Shown piece by piece: positions 8,970 through 17,200 of a DNA stretch of 47,796 bases. The position numbers and the translations under genes were made by a program. The DNA is from Phycisphaerae bacterium. Its GTDB lineage: Bacteria; Planctomycetota; Phycisphaerae; UBA1845. The number at the start of each line of letters is the position of its first letter. Position 1 is the stretch's first letter. The stretch covers positions 1 through 47,796 of the forward strand of contig JAJDDV010000072.1 in NCBI GenBank assembly GCA_029260135.1, written 5' to 3'. The notes beneath the pieces are model-generated. The model made no database searches. It had not been told where the DNA came from and worked only from the letters and a program-made list of their open reading frames with translations.

Positions 8970-9027
8970 TGCGCCACCGCGGCGACGGGTCACGCGTCGG
9001 TGAAAGCTGTTTGGGAGAGTGAGCGGC

Positions 9028-9840
9028 TTGGCGACTCTTGACATCCTTGCGCTGTTGTTGATTGGTCTGTTGGCCGGTGGCGCGGGCGGTCTGCTCGGCG
9101 TCGGGGGCAGTATCGTCATGATTCCCGCGATGACAGAGGTGCTCGGTCCGGATCAGCACCTCTATCAGGCCGCGGCGATGATCGTCAATTTCTTCGTTGT
9201 CGTTCCGGCGGTGGTTCAGCATCGCCGAGCGCGTGCGATCGAGCTGTCGACGGTGCGTCGACTCATGCCGATGGCGTTGGTCGCCGTTTTGTTGGGGGTG
9301 GGGGTCAGCGAGCTTTCGTTTTTCTCGGGCGAGGGCGAGGCTCGGCTTCGTGGGTTGTTCGGAGTGTTTCTGCTCTTGATGGCAGGGTATGACCTGTACA
9401 GGTTGTTCCGGCGTGAGGGCTCGACGATCGATCGCGGGTCCATTGGCGGCGGCGGGTTGAGTTGGGCACGGGCTGCGGCGGTGGCGGTTCCGACGGGGCT
9501 TGTGGCGGGCTTGCTGGGCGTTGGTGGCGGACTGCTGGCGGTTCCGTTGCAGCGGCGCATCCTTCGAATTCCGATTCGTACGGCGATCGCCAACTCAGCG
9601 ACGATCATCATCGCGACGAGCCTCTTCGGGGCGGCGGCGAAGAACTACGCGTTTGTGACAGGTCATGGACACACATTGCAGTCGTTTCTGTTGGCCGCGG
9701 TTTTGACACCGACGGCTATTGTCGGGGCACTATTCGGAAGCCGGCTGACGCATCGCCTTCCGTTGAAATGGGTCAAGGCGTTGTTCTTTGCACTCCTGAT
9801 AATAGCGGGACTGCGACTTACGTGGTCTCTTTGGGGATGA
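9028..9840 (+). CDS. TSUP (TauE/SafE) family membrane permease
   Basis: This family comprises small transporters linked to export or import of sulfur compounds and other organic anions. The 270-residue product is very hydrophobic with about eight membrane segments and the two-fold repeat typical of the family. Glycine-rich signatures GGAGGLLGVGGSIVMIPA near the start and LVAGLLGVGGGLLAVPL in the middle begin the two halves. The substrate cannot be assigned. TTG at 9028 is preferred because GGGAGAG at 9013-9019 then sits 8 bases away; the GTG at 9019 directly abuts this site. It follows queA by 58 bases and may be cotranscribed. Its last 23 bases overlap the 3' end of the convergent membrane protein gene. 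Confidence 0.9.
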   Translation: MATLDILALLLIGLLAGGAGGLLGVGGSIVMIPAMTEVLGPDQHLYQAAAMIVNFFVVVPAVVQHRRARAIELSTVRRLMPMALVAVLLGVGVSELSFFSGEGEARLRGLFGVFLLLMAGYDLYRLFRREGSTIDRGSIGGGGLSWARAAAVAVPTGLVAGLLGVGGGLLAVPLQRRILRIPIRTAIANSATIIIATSLFGAAAKNYAFVTGHGHTLQSFLLAAVLTPTAIVGALFGSRLTHRLPLKWVKALFFALLIIAGLRLTWSLWG

Positions 9841-11299
9841 GCCGCCAGAGATTGCGGTAGGGGGCGGTGGTGTAGCCTTTTACGCCGGGGGTCTTTGTTC
9901 CGACGAGGATGAGGCGATCGGGTGTTTCGAGTGCGCGCTCGATCGCACCGCCGTCATCAGTACAGAGGATGTCCAGGTCCGTTCGGTGGGTGCGAATGGA
10001 TCGTGCGTACCACAGCGGTGTGGCGAGCCGCCATTCGACGCAGATGGCGGTTCGCGGCGGAAGGGACTGGATGTCCAGCTCGGTCAGGAAGGGGCGGGCG
10101 TCTTCCTTTTTTCCGGGCGATACCCGGTTCGGGGCGCCGGTCACCGTGAGGGTCGCCACGGCGGCCGCCAGACTGATGGCGACGTATGGCGCGCGCTTCT
10201 GCTCGTGTGGAAGCAGGATGGAGATCGCGACGCCGCCGAGTATGGTGGCAGCGAACAGTAGCGGGAGTAGATCGGCGGCTTGCCCATGAAGGCGGTATAG
10301 GCAGACGAAGACTGTGCTGGCGAGGAGCATTCCGGCGAGGAGCACCGCACTGGCCCGGCAGCGCATGAGCGTGACGACCACGCCGAACAGGACGATCAAC
10401 CAGGCGAGGGCGAGGATGTACTGTTGATGCGGGGGAAGCAGCTCGTGGCGAAGCCAGAGGATTTTCATGCGCGTCTCTCGCCAGGAGGTCCCCATGAAGT
10501 GTCGGAATTGGCGGCCGCTGGCCTGCCAGATTACGCGCTCGAGCTTTGCTCCGGCGCCGGCGGACGCTTCGGGAAGGACTTGCAGTCGCGCATTATGCTG
10601 CTCAATGTAGTTGTACGTGGCATCGGGCCGATCGCGAAGCCAAAGGTAGGCAAAGCTGAAGAGGCAGGGGCCTGCGATGCAGGCTGCTGATAGGCTCAAT
10701 GATGCTGCCGATCGACGCCAGGAGACATCCCATCGATTCCGCCCTAGCCACCATGCGGTTGCGAAGAACGGGAAGAAGAAGAGCACGGGGGGGCGATTCG
10801 CCAGTGCAAAGCCGAAGAGCAGTGCGGCCGGAAGCAGGTCTTTTCTCTTTCCGTGATGAGTGAAACGAATCAACAGGTAGGCGGCTGCGGCGACGAGGGC
10901 GAGCGTGGGCAGATAGACTTCCGGAACGATCAGCGCTGTCCAGATTCGTGGGTGGGCCGTCAGGATCAGCGTGGTGGTGCCCGCGAGCCAAGCACTGACC
11001 CCGAGGCGCATCTGCATCAGCATGGCCAGCCAGAGTACGACGATTCCCGATGTCCAACAGGTCAGCGTAACGAGGTAGGCCGGGTCGACGCCGGGGATCC
11101 TCGTGACGAGGTATCCGATCGTAGCGTACCCCGGGTATCCGGTGGGGTGCATAATGCCCAACGTGGAGGAGGCGAGTTGAAGGTCTCCCGAATCGCTGAA
11201 GCAGACCCCGGGGGGAAGCCGCGTGAGTGTTACGGCCGCAACGAGCAGCAGAACCGATCCCAGCACAATGTGTTCGGTCGGTTTGAACGTTCGCCACAT
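9818..11299 (-). CDS. DUF2723-type polytopic membrane protein, GT-C glycosyltransferase-like
   Basis: The 493-residue product has about ten or eleven hydrophobic segments. Just after the first one comes the hallmark DSGDLQLASSTLGIMHPTG, which matches the DUF2723 family pattern DSGE...LGI.HP.GYP. Proteins of this family resemble GT-C fold glycosyltransferases that use lipid-linked sugars at the outer face of the inner membrane; here the acidic D36-x-x-D39 pair could be catalytic. The last 110 residues form a soluble domain. The substrate is unknown. The ATG at 11299 lacks a strong ribosome site. It lies 20 bases after the small winged-helix gene on the same strand, so the two are probably cotranscribed. 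Its 3' end overlaps the convergent permease gene by 23 bases. Confidence 0.82.
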   Translation of the reverse strand: MWRTFKPTEHIVLGSVLLLVAAVTLTRLPPGVCFSDSGDLQLASSTLGIMHPTGYPGYATIGYLVTRIPGVDPAYLVTLTCWTSGIVVLWLAMLMQMRLGVSAWLAGTTTLILTAHPRIWTALIVPEVYLPTLALVAAAAYLLIRFTHHGKRKDLLPAALLFGFALANRPPVLFFFPFFATAWWLGRNRWDVSWRRSAASLSLSAACIAGPCLFSFAYLWLRDRPDATYNYIEQHNARLQVLPEASAGAGAKLERVIWQASGRQFRHFMGTSWRETRMKILWLRHELLPPHQQYILALAWLIVLFGVVVTLMRCRASAVLLAGMLLASTVFVCLYRLHGQAADLLPLLFAATILGGVAISILLPHEQKRAPYVAISLAAAVATLTVTGAPNRVSPGKKEDARPFLTELDIQSLPPRTAICVEWRLATPLWYARSIRTHRTDLDILCTDDGGAIERALETPDRLILVGTKTPGVKGYTTAPYRNLWRLIPKETT

Positions 11300-11319
11300 G
11301 CCACAGGTGCCAGGGGCCG

Positions 11320-11631
11320 CTACTTGAGCCTGTATCTCCCGTCGCCCAGGGCGATGTCGGCGCCGGCGTCCTCGAAGTGATTCAAGTAGCGAAAGACGGT
11401 TCGCCGCGAAGACCCCGAGGCCTTCATCATCTGCTCGAGCGTTGCGCCTTTCTTGAGCATGGACATGATCTGTTCGTGTCGACCGCTGACGGAGTCGGTG
11501 CTCTTCATCGTACGTACGAGCGAAGACGCGGTTTTTTTCTGCTTGGCGCTGGCGCCAAACCCCCCCTTGTTCAGCGTGAATTCCAGTGCCCGCAGGATTG
11601 TCTGATTCTCGAGGAAGCTTGTATTGCGCAC
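11320..11631 (-). CDS. small winged-helix DNA-binding protein
   Basis: The 103-residue product ends in a helix-turn-helix: RHEQIMSMLKKGATLEQMMK, then a recognition helix around SSRRTVFRYLNHFEDAG, then a short wing ALGDGRYRLK. This resembles HTH_11-type regulator domains without any ligand-binding part. The N-terminal half has no recognised domain. GTG at 11631 is chosen because GGGAGA lies 7 bases upstream; the frame stays open to an ATG at 11922, but that extension is low-complexity and has no support. A minimal start at ATG 11508 would keep only the helix-turn-helix. It precedes the DUF2723 gene by 20 bases, so it may regulate or be coregulated with it. Its own target is unknown. Confidence 0.65.
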   Translation of the reverse strand: MRNTSFLENQTILRALEFTLNKGGFGASAKQKKTASSLVRTMKSTDSVSGRHEQIMSMLKKGATLEQMMKASGSSRRTVFRYLNHFEDAGADIALGDGRYRLK

Positions 11632-11914
11632 CTTGTTGTCTCCCAAGTTTCGAGCCCAGCGAACCGATCCGGCGACACGACTCTGCCGGACCAGAGATCG
11701 TAGCGGAATCGAGTAGAGAATGCCAATGGGTGTCTCTTTTTTGCCGTGTCGATACGAGGCCGCTCTCAAGAAAGCCTCGGGAGCGGCGCCGGCTTTTCCT
11801 GGATTTTCACCGGGGCAGGGGCAAGAAGCCCACCGCGCCACAGGGTTGCCTGCGCGACCGATGCAGCCTGTATTGATGCGGCGGGGCGCCGGCGAATCGC
11901 GGTGCAGGTTTCGC

Positions 11915-12487
11915 CTAAACACCCTGAATCAGTGCGGCAGGTGCCCGGAGGTTGACCATTTTCTGAGGGCCGATGATCTTGGCGACTTCCGCGGGAGGCG
12001 CGCCGGCGTCTTCCTTGTAGTGTCGGGCGTCGGCCTCGGAAATCTGGGAGACCTTGAGCGTGCCTTCAACGACCGCGAGCTTTCCGGCGGCTTCCATCGG
12101 TACGAGGCGGCCGTCGACGGGGCAGGTGAACTTGACGAAAAGGGTATCGCCTTTCTCGGGACCGGCCAGGCGGATCCAACAGCCCTTTCGCGCACAGACT
12201 TCGTTCACGATGCCGCGCACGCGGACGAGCTTGCCGTCGTACCTGGTGGGGTCGGCCAGAACCTCTTTGGCGCAAATGGTCTTGGCGCTGGCGAGTTTCA
12301 TCTTCTGCCCGTAGCGAGCCCACTTGGCGAGGTCGCCTGTCTTAGAGCAGGGGCTGGCGTCGGTTCCGGCTTTGCTGCACGGAGTCTTGCACCCCCCGCA
12401 GCCCGCCTTTTTCTGCGTAGCCGAACATCCGGCGATCATGATGAAACAGGAACAGATTGCGGCCGCAACGGTTACGCGACGCTTCAT
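11915..12487 (-). CDS. DUF4920-like lipoprotein with cysteine-rich linker
   Basis: The 190-residue product has a lipoprotein signal: basic MKRR, hydrophobic core, and lipobox-like IAGC with the acylated Cys at 21. A linker follows with four further cysteines (CGGC, PC, PC). The C-terminal domain, about residues 70-185, contains VRGIVNEVCARKGCWIRL and FTCPVDGRLVP, which fits the DUF4920 pattern of a beta-barrel-like domain with a VCxxxGCW core; its function is unknown. The start is secure: AAGGAGG lies 6 bases before ATG 12487. It is 283 bases upstream of the winged-helix gene on the same strand; that gap shows no gene. It diverges from the conserved hypothetical gene at 12701. Metal or heme binding by the cysteines is only a guess. 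Confidence 0.85.
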   Translation of the reverse strand: MKRRVTVAAAICSCFIMIAGCSATQKKAGCGGCKTPCSKAGTDASPCSKTGDLAKWARYGQKMKLASAKTICAKEVLADPTRYDGKLVRVRGIVNEVCARKGCWIRLAGPEKGDTLFVKFTCPVDGRLVPMEAAGKLAVVEGTLKVSQISEADARHYKEDAGAPPAEVAKIIGPQKMVNLRAPAALIQGV

Positions 12488-12700
12488 GGAAGTCCTCCTT
12501 ACTTTGATCACTTCATGTCTTGTTTCTTGGATTCCAACAACCGGTCGGCGATATCACCTGGCAGGAATCGTACCGGATGTCCCGAAGACGGACAACCCAC
12601 CTTGACGTGGTTGGTCAGGCCGCCTTCAATGGCGCTTCGGCCGGTCCACGACGCGGTGGTGGCAGTCTGCCGAGCGGTGGTGAAGGGAATGCAGGTGGCG

Positions 12701-13273
12701 ATGGTTCGGCAATGGGAAGTGGAATCGGCGACGGGCCGGTGCGTGACCACGGGACGACTGTTCGCGGAGGGGGACGAGTTCTATGCCGTGCTCTTTGAGA
12801 GCGGAGAGACGTTTGCCCGCCGTGATTACAGCCCCCAGGCGTGGGAGGGTCCGCCGGATGGGGCGTTCTGCCATTTCAAATCCCGGGTCCCGATCAAGAA
12901 GAAGAGCAAGAAACTGCTGGTCAACAACGAAGTGATCGTCGGTTTCTTCGAGCGCCTTGCGGCCGAGACCGAGCCGGTGCGCATCCAGTTCCGGTTTGTG
13001 TTGGCGTTGATTCTGATGCGGAAACGGCTTCTGAAGTATCAGTCCACCACCGTTGAGGATGGCGCCGAGGTCTGGTCGATGACGCTCGTCAAGGACTCAT
13101 CGGAAAAACGTGTGGTCAATCCACGTTTGACGGATGAGCAGATCGAGGTCGTCAGTCAGGAGCTCAGCACGATCCTCCACAGCGATATGGGGGAGTGGGC
13201 GCAGCCCGGCGAAGAGGAACCTACCGACGCGAACGCGAGCCTTCCCGATGACGCCTCACCACCGGACTCCTAG
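12701..13273 (+). CDS. conserved-looking hypothetical protein of about 190 residues
   Basis: The product is hydrophilic, with no signal peptide or membrane segment. It starts MVRQWEVESATGRCVTTGR and continues with FESGETFARRDYSPQAW, GAFCHFKSRVP, a basic KKKSKK, then NEVIVGFFERLA and FRFVLALILMRKRLLKY. I recall similar proteins of unknown function in planctomycetes but cannot name a family. The few cysteines (CVTTGR, AFCHF) could form part of a zinc site. The frame extends upstream to 11720 but that part is the shadow of the lipoprotein gene. ATG 12701 has AGG 5 bases upstream; ATG 12689 is also possible. It overlaps the following lipoprotein gene by 26 bases if that gene starts at 13248, suggesting translational coupling. 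Confidence 0.75.
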   Translation: MVRQWEVESATGRCVTTGRLFAEGDEFYAVLFESGETFARRDYSPQAWEGPPDGAFCHFKSRVPIKKKSKKLLVNNEVIVGFFERLAAETEPVRIQFRFVLALILMRKRLLKYQSTTVEDGAEVWSMTLVKDSSEKRVVNPRLTDEQIEVVSQELSTILHSDMGEWAQPGEEEPTDANASLPDDASPPDS

Positions 13274-14165
13274 CGTGCGGTTCACAGGAGGCGTTGCCCT
13301 CTTCGGACTCGTCCTCCTGGTGAGTTCGGGGTGCGAGTCGCCTCCGAAGCGGCTTCCACAGACGCCACTCTCAATGGCCGAGGCTGCGGCGATTGCGAAT
13401 GCGAATATCGCGCGGATCGGGGGGACGCTTCGCGCGGTGGGCGCGGTTGACGGTCAGGTACGGTCCCCCGGCGGTCGCCGGCGGAGCTATCACGTTGACG
13501 GTGTGCTGTTCTATCATCGTCCCTCGTTCGTGCGGTTCGAGTTGAAAGCCCTTGGCCATCGGCAGTTCCTGTTTGGGGCGAATCTCGAAGAATACTGGGT
13601 GTACAGCAAGGAGGAGGGCCGCTTTCACTGCGGGCGTTACGACGACGTCGAAGATCCGGAGTTCACGGTCGACATCAGGCCCGATAATCTTGCGGATGCG
13701 TTAGGACTGACGCCGATTCCCACGCCATTCTACGTAGGATCGCAAGACGATCCCTCGTCCGTGTCGGCCGACGGGCCCGGTCGCGAGCCGACGACGTGTA
13801 TTCAGCGTGTGGTCGACGACTACCAGCAGATTCTGTTTGTCGTCTATGACCAGCAAGGTCACCCCACACTTGAAAAAGAGTATTGGTTGGACCGATGCGC
13901 TCCACGCCTGATCCGACAGGTGATCTTTCGAGACGGTGACGGCGTGGTGACGATGACGTCGAAGCTGGACGACTACCGGCCGCTGCCGGACGGGGGTCCA
14001 GCGCTCCCTCACCTCATGACGGCCGACTGGCCCCAGACCGCAGGACGGATGCGTTTTCAGGTTCGCCAGTGGGCAATCGTGCCGACGGTGGGCCCTGGCG
14101 GCATTCAATTCGCCCCCCCGAAGCCCTGCCGGGGACCCGGGTTGCCCGATAACTTCAGGCGCTAG
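13248..14165 (+). CDS. lipoprotein, possibly LolA/LolB-like fold
   Basis: The product (305 residues) has an N-terminal hydrophobic stretch ending LLVSSGC, a lipobox-like sequence with Cys29. The mature part begins with an Ala-rich helix (MAEAAAIANANIARIGG) followed by alternating beta strands with motifs such as VDGVLFYHRPSFVRFEL and NLEEYWVYSKEE. This pattern is like outer-membrane lipoprotein-sorting (LolA/LolB) folds, an inference from strand pattern only. GTG 13275, two bases after the previous stop, is an alternative start that gives a tidier signal peptide. It lies between the 190-residue hypothetical gene and the ExeA-like gene (112 bases further), so the three probably form one unit. 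Confidence 0.8.
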   Translation: MTPHHRTPSVRFTGGVALFGLVLLVSSGCESPPKRLPQTPLSMAEAAAIANANIARIGGTLRAVGAVDGQVRSPGGRRRSYHVDGVLFYHRPSFVRFELKALGHRQFLFGANLEEYWVYSKEEGRFHCGRYDDVEDPEFTVDIRPDNLADALGLTPIPTPFYVGSQDDPSSVSADGPGREPTTCIQRVVDDYQQILFVVYDQQGHPTLEKEYWLDRCAPRLIRQVIFRDGDGVVTMTSKLDDYRPLPDGGPALPHLMTADWPQTAGRMRFQVRQWAIVPTVGPGGIQFAPPKPCRGPGLPDNFRR

Positions 14166-14277
14166 GTCGGGCATCCGATGTTTCTTGGGGACGTACGAGC
14201 CTCGTGCGCGCTGCGTGAGTACCGGCGTCACGAGCGCCCTCTGGGCTGCGCTCGACGATCCCAAGAGGTATCTACCG

Positions 14278-17200
14278 ATGTATTGCGATTTCTTCGGACT
14301 TCGCTTCCGGCCGTTCGAGGACCGGGCCGACACGCGCCTATTTCATCCAACGGGCGCGTGCGAGGAAGCCCTTGCGATGATGGAGTACGAGTGTCATTAC
14401 GGCAAGGGAATGGCACTTCTTCTGGGCGAGGCGGGAACCGGCAAGACGCTTCTGGTTCGGATGCTGCTGCAACGCCTTCATGCGACGGACCATGTGGTTG
14501 TACTTACATGGCCGTCCGCCGCACAGACGGACCTCTTTCGGGAAACGTCGAAAGCCTTCGGCGTTACGCTCCCGTCATCGCAGCACCAGAGTCGCAGTGT
14601 CGCACGGTTGCGACGCCATCTGATTCGAAACATCGGGGCCGATCACCGGTCAATTCTTGTGGTGGACCAGGCGGAGAATCTGACGCCTGAGAACCTCGCA
14701 CAGCTTGCGATGTTGAGCGAGTTGAACTGCGACGATAAGAAGCTACTGAACGTCATCCTCGTGGGGCAACCCCAGATTCGGAATCTGCTTGAACGTCCTG
14801 AGGCCGCGAGGATTCGACAGCAACTCTATGGCGAGCGGGTGCTACCCCCGTTGACCCGGAAAGAGACCATCGCCTACGTGTCCCACCGCCTCCAGGTGGC
14901 TGGCGCCGCAGAAAGTGCTTTCTTCGAGCCGGATGCCCTGGAGCTGGTCTACGAGGCGTCGAACGGTCTTCCTCGCCTGATCAACCACATCTGCAATGCC
15001 GCGATGCTGGCGGCGTATGGCGCGGAGGAATCGTCTGTGACTCGGTCGTTTGTGTCTGAAGTGGCGCCGGCCGGCCTCCCGTCCGAACGATCCATCGAGG
15101 TGAGCGAATTGGGTCTTCGTTCTTCGGACCAAGTTGCGGCCGGCTGGACGTCGGAGTCAGCGTCCGAAACGCCGGTCGGGTCTGATGAAGCAACTGAAGC
15201 ACTGCCGCCGACACCGGTCGTGGACGAGTTGGTCGAGGATACGGTGTTTGACTCCGTGGTTGAGGAGTGTGAAGGGCCTCCGGCGGCGTTACCGGCATCG
15301 GACAGCGTCATGCCGATCGGTTCTTCGTCGCGTTCGAGTTCGATGTTTCTGCGTGGCGAGACGTTGCTGGGGCGGCTGGAGCGCGCACTGGCCCGCGCCG
15401 AGCGAATGGACACGACGATTAACGCCTCTTTGTCGCAGCATGCCGCGGTTGAACGACACTTGGGTACGCTGGTCGATCAGGCGGGGCGGCTGGTGAAGGG
15501 GCTCCCGGACCAAACGCAGCACGCGACGCGGTACGCCGAGGAATTCGAAAGGCGGATTGCGCGGGCGAAGCGAGATTCCGAAGCCCGATCGGCCGACATC
15601 GACGCTCAGATGACGCGTATCGCGGATATCGCAGATGAAGCACAAGTACATCTTGACGGTCTCGAGCAGGCCTCCGCGGACGCCGGCCAAACGCGATCGA
15701 AACTGACACTGTCCGCAGAGCAATTGGCGGACAAGGCGGACGAAGTGCAGGCCCGAATTGCGGATCTGATGTCGGGGCTCGAGATGAGTGAGTCCGCCAG
15801 AGAGCGGCTTCAAGTTCTGCTGAACGAGGAGGCGTCGGTCGCGTCGCGAGCCGAAGGGAAGTTGAACGAGTTTCGAGGCGGTTTGGAGGATGCCTGCGCC
15901 GAAGCGCGCCGACAAGAGGAGAAGGCGATCGAGATCGAACGGTCGAGGGTCGGGCGCGTCGCTCAGCTTGCCGCATCTGTGGTGAATGATGCGGAAAAAA
16001 GTGTCGCGGAGTTGCAGGCCACGGCGTCTGGACGGTTCGAAGAGCAGATGCGGGCGATCATTCGCGGGCACGAAGAGTTGGCGAGTCAGGAGATCGAGAA
16101 ACACCGCGCCGCTGCCCGGGCGATGCTCGACGAATCGGAGTCGCGGTACCGGGCTCTGGAAGGGGCGATCACGGCCGGCCGGGAGAAGGCGGAGGTGACC
16201 TTGGCTCTTCAGCGGAAGGCCGCCGATGAAACGCATGACGAATTCGCCGCGCGGATCCGCCACCAAGTTGAGGCGCAAGAAGAGGTCGCCCGTCGGACGA
16301 TTGAAGAGCACCGTACCTCATTCCAGTTGTTGCTCGACGAATCGGAGTCGCAATACCGTGCCCTTGCACAGACGATCTCGGCCAGCCGGGAGAAGGCTGA
16401 GGTGACCTTGGCCCTTCACCAGAAGGCCACCGGCGAGACGCTGGACAGATTCGCGGTGAGGATGCGCCGACAGCAGCAGGAGCTGAGTACGATGGAGCAA
16501 CGTCACCCGGTCCTGGCGCGGTCAGTGAAAGAACTGGACGGCCAACTCGGTGCCTCGTTGGCACGTACGCAGCATCTTGCTAAGACGGTTCATGACGTCG
16601 AGTCCAAGTTCAACGGACTAGCGACCCGCGGACAGAGGGCCGTCAGCGGTTTGTCGACTGCCCTTTCCCAAGGCGAGAGTCTCCTGGAAAACGTCCATAA
16701 CGCCTGCGGGCAGGTGGAAGCGATGCAACGGACGGTCGCCACGACCCTCGCCGAGGTGGGAGGGGCGTCGGAGCGGCTCAGCGCATTGCACGACGAGGCT
16801 AGCAGGGGCGAGCAAGCCGTTGCGAAACTCACGTTGGAACGTGAGTCGGGCGTGGCTGTCGCCAGCCAACTGGAGGACCTGGTGGGGTGCGCCACTCAGC
16901 TTCATGAGGCGATGCAGGGTACCATCGCGCATACCGACGAGAAGATGGGTCGGTTGACGTCACATCACGCGGCGACAACGCACGTGCTCGGGGAACTTAA
17001 CGAAGTGACGCGGAATTCGCACGTTCTCGTCGAGAAGATCGCGCCGTTGATCGAGCAGGCGCAGGCCCTTGAAGAGCAGACGGACTTCCGGACAAAGGCC
17101 CTCGCGGAGAGCAGCCGCAACGCCGCGGCACTGATCGAATCCGTGGCGGCCGTGACCGCACCCGCAGAGGAGGTCAACACGGAACTGGCTCGCCATTTCG

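Noticed and set aside
11632..11922. N-terminal extension of the winged-helix protein to ATG 11922
   Set aside because: Low-complexity residues and no ribosome site, while GTG 11631 has GGGAGA at 7 bases.
11720..12700. Upstream extension of the 190-residue hypothetical protein
   Set aside because: It is the antisense of the lipoprotein gene, which has a lipobox and AAGGAGG site; the extension has no motif.
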